NCBI GenBank assembly: GCA_904420235.1
Contig: CAJFUS010000222.1
Coordinates: 1 to 10,127, forward strand
Source of the DNA: Candidatus Neoanaerotignum tabaqchaliae
GTDB taxonomy: Bacteria > Bacillota > Clostridia > Lachnospirales > Anaerotignaceae
DNA length: 10,127 nt
Reading direction: 5' to 3'
The notes beneath the pieces were generated by a model. It searched no databases. It was not told where the DNA came from and saw only the letters and a list, made by a program, of their open reading frames with translations. Below, in pieces: positions 1 to 7,722 of the stretch. The first letter of the stretch is position 1. Every line of letters starts with the position of its first letter. The position numbers were made by a program, and so were the translations under genes.

Positions 1-56
1 ATCAAAAATAAATAAAAACATATATTAAATTTCCAATTTTCACATATATACAGCAA

Positions 57-81
57 AACGACGGACTCCATGTCCGTCGTT
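57..81. terminator. Strong hairpin, possible terminator of a gene off the left edge
   Basis: A perfect 10-bp inverted repeat (57-66 pairing with 72-81, arms AACGACGGAC and GTCCGTCGTT) encloses a 5-base loop TCCAT. It stands out in otherwise AT-rich DNA. On the + strand the run after the stem is TATTAAGGGG, so the T-tract is poor. On the - strand the stem is followed by a short TTTT, but no - strand gene lies to its right before dnaE-pyk. The likeliest reading is the terminator of a gene ending just left of the window; other RNA structural roles are possible. Confidence 0.4.
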
Positions 82-401
82 ATTAAGGGGGGCTATTTAT
101 TTTTATAAAAAGAGGGGTTATTATTTTTTTATGCTTTTGTGGTTCCTTCTATGTTTAGTATTATTACATTAAATTGTGTACCGCAAATAAATATAGTGTA
201 AATAAATTGTTAACATAAATCTTTTTATAATTCAACAATATGTATATTCCCCAAAACATTAAACAGTAATTTTTATTTTGAAAAACACACCCGCCCTTTT
301 CTGACTAATTTTCAAACATACTTTAATAAAAAATGTTTGGCATTATAAAATTTTTTATTCCGCTGTATATGTAACGCTTTGCATCCGCTGAAATAAAGCT
401 A
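82..401. other. AT-rich intergenic stretch with no supported gene
   Basis: I see no long reading frame, tRNA or known riboswitch signature here. The only structure is a 7-bp inverted repeat CAAACAT/ATGTTTG at 313-319 and 333-339 with a 13-base loop. A 13-codon hydrophobic frame at 131-172 (MLLWFLLCLVLLH) has a GAGGGG 13 bases upstream, too far to be convincing. G-rich runs at about 86-92 and 112-117 look like ribosome binding sites but have no gene behind them. Confidence 0.5.
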
Positions 402-433
402 TTGACAAAAGCAAATTTTAAGTATAGTATACT
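402..433 (+). promoter_or_regulatory. Probable SigA-type promoter of the ABC-F unit
   Basis: A perfect -35 hexamer TTGACA lies at 402-407. The -10 region is AGTATAGTATACT: TATAGT at 423-428 gives a 15-base spacer, and TATACT at 428-433 gives 20. Neither spacing is ideal, so the exact -10 is uncertain. Transcription would begin near 435-440. That leaves a leader of about 210 bases before the ABC-F start, unusually long for a simple gene and consistent with leader-based control. Confidence 0.6.
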
Positions 434-512
434 GTTAAATATTAAAGAATTGAGGTAAACCGCTTAAAATGATTATTTGAGAACTGATTTAAAAGGACAA
501 AATTTATTTTTT

Positions 513-623
513 ATGGCTGTTTTTAAACTGCCTTTGTTTTTGTTCTGTTCAGTTCGGATAACATTTATAGCGGCATTTTTATGCCTTTTTTCGGTGCCCT
601 TTTACGCGCCATTTCCCTTCTGA
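513..623 (+). CDS. Candidate regulatory leader peptide of the ABC-F gene (36 aa)
   Basis: This frame begins with ATG at 513 and ends at TGA 621-623. The product is 36 residues, starting MAVFKLPLFLFCSVR and ending VPFYAPFPF. It holds nine Phe and four Pro, is very hydrophobic, and has only two charged residues (K5, R15). An AAAAGGA motif lies at 491-497, but its 15-base distance to the ATG is long, so initiation may be weak. It lies wholly between the promoter and the ABC-F gene, and its stop is 25 bases before that start. Its codons form two hairpins followed by T-tracts, and its last codons (CCC TTC TGA) pair with the ABC-F ribosome binding site. Erm, Tet and several ABC-F resistance genes are known to be controlled by such leaders. 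I did not recognise the peptide itself. A chance frame cannot be excluded, but its position over all the RNA structures argues for a role. Confidence 0.5.
   Translation: MAVFKLPLFLFCSVRITFIAAFLCLFSVPFYAPFPF
572..591 (+). terminator. Candidate transcription attenuator inside the leader
   Basis: GGCAT (572-576) pairs perfectly with ATGCC (581-585) across a TTTT loop and is followed directly by six T residues (586-591). This is the form of a short intrinsic terminator. It sits between promoter and ABC-F gene and inside the leader reading frame, so a ribosome stalled on the leader would cover and open it. The stem is only 5 bp, so termination may be partial. A similar upstream hairpin (515-532, one U-U mismatch) is also followed by a T-rich run. 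Confidence 0.45.
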
Positions 624-643
624 GCAGAAATTTTAAGGAGGGA
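614..643 (+). promoter_or_regulatory. Stem sequestering the ABC-F ribosome binding site
   Basis: Bases 614-621 (TCCCTTCT) pair with 636-643 (AGGAGGGA) in an 8-bp stem with one U-G wobble, around a 14-base loop. The 3' arm is the core of the ABC-F Shine-Dalgarno sequence (AAGGAGGG, 635-642). The 5' arm is the end of the leader frame, including the first base of its stop codon. A ribosome reaching or pausing at the end of the leader would open the stem and expose the site. A second hairpin, GGTGC 593-597 with GCGCC 606-610, stacks just upstream. Confidence 0.55.
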
Positions 644-648
644 TTTTT

Positions 649-2301
649 TTGTTGCTGTTAAAAGCCAATAACTTAGAAAAATGTTATGGAACAAAGAAGA
701 TATTGTCAGTAAAAAAACTTGAGATATTCTCCGATGACAAAATAGGGCTTATAGGAATGAACGGAGCCGGAAAAAGCACTTTGCTTAAAATACTTTTCGG
801 AGATGAAAAACCTGATTCAGGCATAGTTTCACATTTTTGCAAAATATCAATGATAAAGCAAAACAGAGAAAATGATGGAAATCCGGACGGTCAAAAAGCA
901 AGCCTTTTTAATTTAAAAAGTTCCGCTCTTAAAAGCGGCGGAGAAAAAACTCGTCTTTCAATAGCCTCAGCCCTTTCAAAAAACTCAAATCTGCTGTTTG
1001 CTGACGAGCCCACTGCCAATCTTGATATAGAGGGAATAAAAATTTTTGAAAACGAGCTTATGGCCTTTAAAGGCGCATTCGTACTTGTCTCCCACGACAG
1101 AGAGTTAATAGAGAAAACCTGCAATACAATATGGGAAATAGACAAGGGTTCCTTAAGAATTTTCTCTGGCAAACTAAGTCAGTTTGAGGAACAGAAAAAC
1201 AACGAGAAAGAAAATCAATCAAAGGAATATATAAAATATACAAAAAAGAAACACGAACTTGAAAGCGCTTTAAACGAAATAAAGACTCATGCCGCAAAAA
1301 TGAGCCATATACCAAAAGGGATAGGCAGCAAAGAGGCGCGGGTGAGCTTCCTTAAGGCCGAGCACAGCATTAAAAAAGTTCAAAACTCAGCTTCCGCCGT
1401 AAAAAAGCGTATAAGTATGCTTGAGGAGGTTGAAAAACCTGAGAATATAACAAACATAAATATTTTTATGGGCCCCTCTGAAAGTGTCGGCGGAAAAATA
1501 ATGGTATCGGCAAACAATTTTAGTTTTGGATTTAACAATAAATCATTGTTTAACAATGTTTCGTTCAGCATTAAAACCGGCAGACGCACTGTAATAATGG
1601 GCCCTAACGGCTGTGGAAAATCAACTCTCGCCTCACTTATACTAAAAAACTCTAGGGGGTTTAAAACAGCAGGTCTTAAAACCCACCCTAAAATAAAAGC
1701 CGGCTTGTTCTCTCAGGAAAGCGAAACCATAGACATTTCAAAAACGCCTTTGGAGAACATGAAATTTGTGTCATCTAAAAAAGAGAGCGAGCTTAGGACA
1801 ATTTTAGCCTGTCTGCTTTTCTCTAAAGAGGACATATTTAAGCCTGCCTCATTGCTTTCAGGCGGAGAAAGGGCCCGCCTTAAGCTAGCAATGCTTATGG
1901 CCTCCGATTTAAACACAATAATACTCGACGAGCCTACGAATTATATTGATTTTTACACTTCTAAGGCCCTTGAAAAACTTATTTTAAAATACTCCGGCAC
2001 TGTAATTATAATAACCCACGACATAGCGTTTGCAAAAAATGTGGGCGAAAATTTCATATTTATAAAAAACGGAAAAGTAGAAATGTTTGAGGGTACACTA
2101 AACCAATATGAAACTAAAGAAAAACCGGCGAAATCTAACCAAAACCTTTCACTTGAAAAGACTATTATTGAAATGGAACTTTCAAACTTAAGCTCAAAGA
2201 TTCAAAACGCTTCCGGCAGCGAAAAGGACCAGCTTCAAAAAAGAATTGACGAAACAATAAAAAAATATATAAAAATAAAAGAGCTGCTAAAAAACGTATA
2301 A
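649..2301 (+). CDS. ABC-F ATPase, antibiotic-resistance (ribosomal protection) type
   Basis: The 550-residue protein has two ABC ATPase domains and no membrane segments, as in ABC-F proteins, which bind the ribosomal E site and displace antibiotics or help stalled ribosomes. Domain 1 has Walker A GMNGAGKST (36-44), signature SGGEK (96-100), Walker B LLFADEP (115-121) and switch His149. Domain 2 has GPNGCGKST (318-326), LLSGGERAR (402-410), IILDEPTNYID (424-434) and His457. Both catalytic glutamates are present. A charged helical linker (about 182-265) with a short tip around KMSHIPKGIGSKEAR (217-231) joins the domains, and a coiled-coil-like tail follows (about 500-548). Only about 52 residues separate Walker A and signature in domain 1, so the Arm insertion of EttA is missing, as in resistance-type members such as Lsa/Vga. 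The start is TTG at 649, six bases after AAGGAGGG; a second TTG at 652 is also possible. The probable substrates (lincosamide, streptogramin A or pleuromutilin class) are inferred from the family only. The structured leader suggests induction by drug-stalled ribosomes. Confidence 0.88.
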   Translation: MLLLKANNLEKCYGTKKILSVKKLEIFSDDKIGLIGMNGAGKSTLLKILFGDEKPDSGIVSHFCKISMIKQNRENDGNPDGQKASLFNLKSSALKSGGEKTRLSIASALSKNSNLLFADEPTANLDIEGIKIFENELMAFKGAFVLVSHDRELIEKTCNTIWEIDKGSLRIFSGKLSQFEEQKNNEKENQSKEYIKYTKKKHELESALNEIKTHAAKMSHIPKGIGSKEARVSFLKAEHSIKKVQNSASAVKKRISMLEEVEKPENITNINIFMGPSESVGGKIMVSANNFSFGFNNKSLFNNVSFSIKTGRRTVIMGPNGCGKSTLASLILKNSRGFKTAGLKTHPKIKAGLFSQESETIDISKTPLENMKFVSSKKESELRTILACLLFSKEDIFKPASLLSGGERARLKLAMLMASDLNTIILDEPTNYIDFYTSKALEKLILKYSGTVIIITHDIAFAKNVGENFIFIKNGKVEMFEGTLNQYETKEKPAKSNQNLSLEKTIIEMELSNLSSKIQNASGSEKDQLQKRIDETIKKYIKIKELLKNV

Positions 2302-2323
2302 ATCAATACTTATAAGGGCACGT

Positions 2324-2352
2324 AAAAAAGCGGATATAAAATCCGCTTTTTT
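2324..2352. terminator. Bidirectional intrinsic terminator between ABC-F and pyk
   Basis: AAAAAAGCGGAT (2324-2335) and ATCCGCTTTTTT (2341-2352) form a perfect 12-bp inverted repeat around a 5-base loop. GC-rich stem and T6 tract are present when read on either strand. It lies 22 bases after the ABC-F stop and 9 bases after the pyk stop on the other strand, so it can end both convergent transcripts. Confidence 0.92.
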
Positions 2353-2361
2353 GTTACAAAC

Positions 2362-4125
2362 TTAATTTTCATTAGGCATTCCAAAATAAACAAAGCCTTT
2401 TTTTGCGTCAACCGTTATAAGAGTATCGTTTTTAATAAGCTCCGTAACGTTTATATCGCATATTATAACAGGCATTTCCAAAACCTCCGACACTATCTCG
2501 GCATAACAGCTGTCGGTGTTCTCAGTTTGACCTATAACAAGAGCTTTTGCCCGTTTTATATATGGAAGAAGGGACTTATCGGCTTTGGGAACAACAAGTA
2601 TGTCTCCTGTTTTAAACTTTTTTTCTGCTTCACCGGGAAAATTTATAACCACAGCCTTTCCCGAGGCCCTTTTGCTTCCTATTCCCTTTCCTTTGCAAAT
2701 AACGTCTCCAACAATGTCAACCCTCATTGTGTTTGTTGAGCCTGAAACGCCCACAGGCACGCCTATGGCTATAACAACAGTGTCTCCGTTTTGCGCAAGT
2801 CCGCTTTTAACGGCTGTGTTCATAGCCAGTTCAAAAACCTTGTCGTCGTCCATTATTTCTTTCTCAAGCACAGGCTTGCAGCCCCAAACAAGATTAAGCT
2901 GCCTATAAACACGCTCGGAACTGCTGCTGGCGGCTATTGGACAAACAGGTTTATATTTGGCTATCATTCTTGCCGTAAGTCCAGATTTTGTCACTGTAGC
3001 TATACAGCTTGTTTTAAGCTCGGCGGCTGTTGTGCAGGCGGCATAACTTATGGCGTTGGTCATATTTTTATGCACTGTTGCTATATTATCTTTAAGCCTT
3101 CTTGAGTAATCAAGGCTGCTTTCGGTAGTTTCGGCTATCTTGGCCATAATGGCAACCGCCTCGGCAGGATATTTCCCTGACGCCGTTTCGCCCGAAAGCA
3201 TTATAGCATCGCTTCCGTCAAATATAGCGTTGGCCACGTCGTTGGATTCCGCTCTTGTGGGCCTTGGGTTTGAAACCATAGATTCCAGCATTTGTGTGGC
3301 CGTTATAACAGGCTTGCAGGCATTGTTGGCTTTTTTAATAAGCTTCTTTTGCACAAGAGGCACTTCTTCAATAGGTATCTCAACGCCCAAATCCCCACGA
3401 GCTACCATAATACCGTCAGAAACCGCTAATATATCGTCAATATTCCTTACGCCTTCCCTGTTCTCTATTTTTGATATTATAAATATATCAGTTCCGCCGT
3501 TTTCCTCCAGCACACGTCGTATCTTTAAAACGTCGTCGGCTGAACGTATAAAAGAGGCCGCCACATAATCAAAGCCCATTTTTATGCCAAACTTAAGGTC
3601 GTTTATGTCTCTTTCCGTAAGTATAGGCAAATCGACATAAACATCAGGTATATTAACTCCCTTATTGGAACTTAAAAATCCGCCGTTTACAACCTCGCAC
3701 TCCAAATCCGTATCTGTTTTTGATATAACCCGCAGCTCAACAAGTCCATCGTCCAAAAGTATGCGGCTGTCTTTGTTAAGCTCTTTAGGAAGGTTCGGGT
3801 ATGTAACGCTTACCATACTTTCGTTGCCTTCCACATCTCTGTTTGTAAGTATAAAATGGCTGCCGCTCTCAAGATATATTTTTTTGTTATCCTTAAATTT
3901 TTTAATTCTTATTTCAGGTCCTTTTGTATCAAGTATAAGCGGAATCGGCGCGTTAAGCTCTTCTCTAACTTTTTTAACAGCGTTTATAAGCACTGTGTGG
4001 GAGTCATAATCGCCATGAGAAAAATTAATTCTGGCCGCGTCCATTCCATTTTCAATAAGCTCTTTTATTTTTTCCTCGGTATTTGTTGCCGGTCCAAGTG
4101 TGCATACTATTTTAGTTCTTTTCAT
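2362..4125 (-). CDS. pyk: Pyruvate kinase with C-terminal PEP-utiliser-like domain
   Basis: The enzyme converts phosphoenolpyruvate and ADP to pyruvate and ATP, the last step of glycolysis, in the cytosol. At 587 residues it matches the long Bacillus/Geobacillus form. Visible residues include KIVCTLGPAT (5-14), RINFSHGD (32-39) with Arg32, DTKGPEIR (66-73), catalytic Lys219 in ISKIENREG with Glu221, Asp245 in ARGDLG, and TATQMLESM (275-283). Glu71 in DTKGPE is the residue typical of potassium-dependent enzymes. Residues about 480-585 form the extra C-terminal domain related to the phosphohistidine domain of PEP-utilising enzymes. The usual TSHA loop there reads TDSCYAE (537-543), so no phospho-His is expected. 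The ATG follows AGGAGG (4132-4137) by 6 bases. dnaE ends 32 bases upstream with no terminator between, so the two are probably cotranscribed. Confidence 0.97.
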   Translation of the reverse strand: MKRTKIVCTLGPATNTEEKIKELIENGMDAARINFSHGDYDSHTVLINAVKKVREELNAPIPLILDTKGPEIRIKKFKDNKKIYLESGSHFILTNRDVEGNESMVSVTYPNLPKELNKDSRILLDDGLVELRVISKTDTDLECEVVNGGFLSSNKGVNIPDVYVDLPILTERDINDLKFGIKMGFDYVAASFIRSADDVLKIRRVLEENGGTDIFIISKIENREGVRNIDDILAVSDGIMVARGDLGVEIPIEEVPLVQKKLIKKANNACKPVITATQMLESMVSNPRPTRAESNDVANAIFDGSDAIMLSGETASGKYPAEAVAIMAKIAETTESSLDYSRRLKDNIATVHKNMTNAISYAACTTAAELKTSCIATVTKSGLTARMIAKYKPVCPIAASSSSERVYRQLNLVWGCKPVLEKEIMDDDKVFELAMNTAVKSGLAQNGDTVVIAIGVPVGVSGSTNTMRVDIVGDVICKGKGIGSKRASGKAVVINFPGEAEKKFKTGDILVVPKADKSLLPYIKRAKALVIGQTENTDSCYAEIVSEVLEMPVIICDINVTELIKNDTLITVDAKKGFVYFGMPNEN

Positions 4126-4157
4126 CTCACGCCTCCTCTATAAAATTATTATATCCA

Positions 4158-7100
4158 TTAAACCGTCTTTTTATATTTCATAACAACATTTTCGTCTCCA
4201 AGAAGCATTTTAAGGCCGTCAATAACAATTTCCTCTTCCGAGGCATACATGTCTTTAGATGCCTTAACAACCGAACCGGTGTCGCTTAACTTAACAACAA
4301 CGGGTATATCTCCGGGAAATGTCTTTAAAATCCTTGCCGCTTTCTGAAGGATTTTCTCGTTCGGCACTTTAAGAAAAAGCTTATCCGGAACCGTAAACTC
4401 TGTTTCCTGTCCCTCTTCACTGTCAATCGGTGTTATCTTTTCGGCAATTATTTTGCCGTCGCCCTCAGATGATATATCAGCCTTTCCGTTTACTATAACT
4501 ATCTCGTCGGCGTTTATAAAATTTTGGCAAAGAGCATAAGAATTTGGAAATACCACAACCTCAACGCTTCCATACATATCTTCTACATTTATAAAAGCCA
4601 TAACCTTGTTGTTTTTAGTATACTTAACCTTTTTACTGTTTATTATTCCGCCGAAAATAACTTTCTGTCCATCGCTTAAATGAACTCTACCGTCCTCGTC
4701 CGCCTCAAAATCTCGGCTTGTGCAACTCACTTTTTTTGAAAGCTCCTCCTCATATTCCGAAAGTGGGTGGCCACTTACATAAATCCCAAGCACCTCTTTT
4801 TCCATTTTAAGTATCTCTGAGAACGGAAATTCCTCCATAGGAGCAAAGCTGTCCTCCTCCGCGGTATTATCCATATTTTCCAAACCAAAAAGGTCAAGCT
4901 GCCCTGCAATGTTGTTTTTCTTTTTCTGCACTATGCCTTCATATATATTTTTGTAATAGGCCATATATTGAGACCTTTTGTTTCCAAGACAGTCAAAAGC
5001 TCCCGACTTTATGAAATTCTCTATTGAACGCCGGTTTAAATCCTTCTCGTCCATTCGTGTTAAAAAATCTGTAAGAGATTTAAAAGTCCCGTTTTTGTCG
5101 CGTTCCGCCACAACATTATTTATAAGCCCCTCACCTATGCTTTTTATAGCCGAAAGAGCAAACCTTATTTTTCCATTTTCAACCGAAAATTTGGCATGGC
5201 CCTTGTTTATATCAGGCGGCAAAAGCTCTATACCCATTTTGCGGCATTCTTCTATATATTCCGAAACCTTTGACGGAAAATCTATAACTGATGTCATAAG
5301 AGCCGACATAAACTCAACGGGATAGTAAGTTTTAAGCCATGCCGTTTGATAACCAACAACAGCGTAGCAAGCGGCGTGACTTTTGTTAAAGGCGTATTTG
5401 GCAAAGTCCGTCATCTCGTCAAATATTTTCTCCGCCGTTTCGGCCGGTATGCCATTTTTAACACAGCCCGGCACCTCTCCTTCTATTCCGTAAACGAAGT
5501 TTTTTCTTTCCTCTGCCATAACAGATGCCTTTTTCTTACTCATAGCCCTGCGCACAAGGTCGCTTCGCCCAAGACTGTATCCGGCAAGGTCGCGCACTAT
5601 CTGCATAACCTGCTCCTGATACACAATACATCCATAAGTTGGCTCAAGTATAGGCTTTAAAGAAGGGTGTGTATATGTAACGTTTTTTCCATCTTTTTTC
5701 CCTTTCACATATTTCGGAATAAATTCCATTGGGCCGGGACGGTAAAGGGATATGCCGGCTATCAAGTCTTCCAGCCTTGTTGGCTGCAAATCTTTCATGA
5801 ATGACTTCATTCCGGCACTTTCAAGCTGGAATACGCCTTCCGTTTTGCCTTGGGCTATAAGCTCATAAACCTTAGGGTCATCGTCAGGTATATGGTCAAT
5901 ATCTATTTTTACGCCATGAATTCTTTCAACTTCTTTTACGGCATTTTGTATAACCGTAAGTGTTCTAAGGCCAAGAAAGTCCATTTTCAGTATTCCAAGC
6001 TCCTCCAAAAGAGTCATTGTATACTGGGTTGAAACAACGCCGTCGCTGTAATAAAGAGGAACATATTCCACAACGGGGTCGCGGCATATAACAACTCCCG
6101 CCGCATGGGTAGACGCGTGTCTTGGAAGTCCCTCAAGACTTATGCTTGTATTTATAAGTTTGGCAACATTGGCGTCAGTTTCATAAAGCTCTTTAAGCTC
6201 CGGATTCATTTTAAGAGCTTTCTCTATTGTTATTCCAAGTTCTGTCGGTATCATTTTAGAGATTTTGTCAACCTCGGCATACGGCATAGCCAAAGCCCTT
6301 CCAACGTCTTTTATGGCGGCCCTGGCCGCTAATGTTCCGAACGTTATAATTTGGGCCACATGGTCCTCTCCATATTTTTTAACAACATAGTCTATAACCT
6401 CCTGTCTTCTCTCGAAGCAAAAGTCTACGTCTATGTCGGGCATGCTCACTCTTTCAGGATTAAGGAATCTTTCAAAAATAAGGTTATATTTTACAGGGTT
6501 TATGGTGGTTATGTCAAGACAATATGAAACAACGCTTCCGGCAGCGGAGCCTCTTCCCGGGCCGACCATTATACCCTTTGACTTGGCAAAATGTATAAAG
6601 TCCCACACAATAAGAAAATATTCTACATATCCCATATTTTCTATTGTGGAAAGCTCATATTCCAGTCTTTCCCTAAGCTCCGGCGGATTATCCGGGTATC
6701 TTTTTTCAAATCCTTCATAACAAAGCTCTCTAAGATACTGCTTTGTTGTTTTGCCCTCAGGCACGTCAAACCTTGGCAGTTTCAGCTCATGAAACTTAAA
6801 TTCCACATTGCATCTTTGAGCTATTTTATATGTATTTTCCAAAGCCTCCGGCGCATATTTAAAAAGCTCATACATCTCCTGAGGGCTTTTAATATAAAAC
6901 TGCCCTCCCTCATATCTCATTCTGTTTTCGTCATTTATGGTTTTTCCCGTTTGTATGCACAAAAGCACATCATGGCTTTCAGCGTCTTCTTTATATATAT
7001 AATGACTGTCGTTGCTGCATATAAGCGGTATGCCGGTTTCGGCGCTCATCTTAATAAGGCTTTCATTAACTATTTTCTGTTCCCTTATGCCATGGTCCTG

Positions 7101-7637
7101 AAGCTCTAAAAAAAAGTTGCCGCGTCCAAATATCTCATCATACATAAGGGCAGTTTCTTTGGCCTTGTCATAAGACACCGTAAGTATATCCCTTGCCACA
7201 TTTCCCGCAAGGCAGGCACTTGAGCCTATTATGCCCTCATGATATTTTTTTAAAAGCTCAATATCTATTCTTGGCTTGTAGTAAAATCCCTCCGTAAAAC
7301 CGTATGACACAAGTTTTATAAGGTTCTTATATCCCTCATTGTTCTCAGCCAAAAGCACAAGGTGATAATAATTGGCGCCTCCAACGCTCTCTTTATTAAA
7401 CCTTGATTTTGGGGCAACATATACTTCACAGCCTATTATAGGCTTTATTCCAACTGCTTTAGCGGCTTTATAAAACTCAACCGCGCCATACATCGCCCCA
7501 TGGTCTGTTATGGCTATGCTGTCCATTCCCAGTTCCTTAACTCTTTCCACAAGGCCGTTTATTTTTGCCGAACCGTCAAGCAGGCTGTATTCCGTATGCA
7601 CGTGCAGATGTGTAAACCTTATGTTGTTTTCCTCCAT
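4158..7637 (-). CDS. dnaE: DNA polymerase III alpha subunit (DnaE, 1159 aa)
   Basis: This is a C-family replicative DNA polymerase. The N-terminal PHP domain carries HLHVHTEYSLLDG (10-22), ITDHGAMYG and CSNDSHY, so the PHP metal ligands look intact and a PHP proofreading exonuclease is possible. The polymerase core has GRGSAAGS (361-368), the catalytic aspartates Asp401 and Asp403 in PDIDVDF (400-406), and Asp553 in KMDFLG. These positions almost coincide with E. coli D401, D403 and D555. Helix-hairpin-helix sequence follows at about 800-890. A textbook beta-clamp binding motif, QLDLF, lies at 913-917, and an OB fold at about 985-1065. In Firmicutes DnaE works with PolC, commonly extending primers; that role here is inference. 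The ATG follows GGGAG by 5 bases. An extended -10 promoter lies upstream and pyk follows downstream. Confidence 0.97.
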   Translation of the reverse strand: MEENNIRFTHLHVHTEYSLLDGSAKINGLVERVKELGMDSIAITDHGAMYGAVEFYKAAKAVGIKPIIGCEVYVAPKSRFNKESVGGANYYHLVLLAENNEGYKNLIKLVSYGFTEGFYYKPRIDIELLKKYHEGIIGSSACLAGNVARDILTVSYDKAKETALMYDEIFGRGNFFLELQDHGIREQKIVNESLIKMSAETGIPLICSNDSHYIYKEDAESHDVLLCIQTGKTINDENRMRYEGGQFYIKSPQEMYELFKYAPEALENTYKIAQRCNVEFKFHELKLPRFDVPEGKTTKQYLRELCYEGFEKRYPDNPPELRERLEYELSTIENMGYVEYFLIVWDFIHFAKSKGIMVGPGRGSAAGSVVSYCLDITTINPVKYNLIFERFLNPERVSMPDIDVDFCFERRQEVIDYVVKKYGEDHVAQIITFGTLAARAAIKDVGRALAMPYAEVDKISKMIPTELGITIEKALKMNPELKELYETDANVAKLINTSISLEGLPRHASTHAAGVVICRDPVVEYVPLYYSDGVVSTQYTMTLLEELGILKMDFLGLRTLTVIQNAVKEVERIHGVKIDIDHIPDDDPKVYELIAQGKTEGVFQLESAGMKSFMKDLQPTRLEDLIAGISLYRPGPMEFIPKYVKGKKDGKNVTYTHPSLKPILEPTYGCIVYQEQVMQIVRDLAGYSLGRSDLVRRAMSKKKASVMAEERKNFVYGIEGEVPGCVKNGIPAETAEKIFDEMTDFAKYAFNKSHAACYAVVGYQTAWLKTYYPVEFMSALMTSVIDFPSKVSEYIEECRKMGIELLPPDINKGHAKFSVENGKIRFALSAIKSIGEGLINNVVAERDKNGTFKSLTDFLTRMDEKDLNRRSIENFIKSGAFDCLGNKRSQYMAYYKNIYEGIVQKKKNNIAGQLDLFGLENMDNTAEEDSFAPMEEFPFSEILKMEKEVLGIYVSGHPLSEYEEELSKKVSCTSRDFEADEDGRVHLSDGQKVIFGGIINSKKVKYTKNNKVMAFINVEDMYGSVEVVVFPNSYALCQNFINADEIVIVNGKADISSEGDGKIIAEKITPIDSEEGQETEFTVPDKLFLKVPNEKILQKAARILKTFPGDIPVVVKLSDTGSVVKASKDMYASEEEIVIDGLKMLLGDENVVMKYKKTV

Positions 7638-7722
7638 ATAATCTCCCTTTTTATAAATTAAACAACAAAATCAACTTTGTCCGTCTGAATTCATAAGCAA
7701 ACAAATTCCATGTTTTTCGGGT

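Noticed and set aside
131..172. A 13-residue hydrophobic frame, MLLWFLLCLVLLH
   Set aside because: The GAGGGG motif is 13 bases away, too far for a normal start, and the composition follows from a T-rich stretch. It may be a small membrane peptide but there is not enough support.
313..339. Inverted repeat CAAACAT/ATGTTTG as a terminator
   Set aside because: The stem is AT-rich with a 13-base loop, and the T-tract is too far downstream, so terminator function is not supported.
469..480. A three-codon frame ATG ATT ATT TGA early in the ABC-F leader, with GAGG at 452-455
   Set aside because: The 13-base spacing is poor and a three-codon frame is expected often by chance; the 36-codon frame explains the leader better.
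2527..4143. Several + strand frames of 70-142 codons opposite pyk
   Set aside because: They are antisense shadows of a clearly coding pyk gene and have no family features or ribosome binding sites.
4978..7109. Multiple + strand frames of 60-172 codons opposite dnaE
   Set aside because: They lie antisense to well-conserved DnaE sequence; their length reflects codon bias of the real gene.
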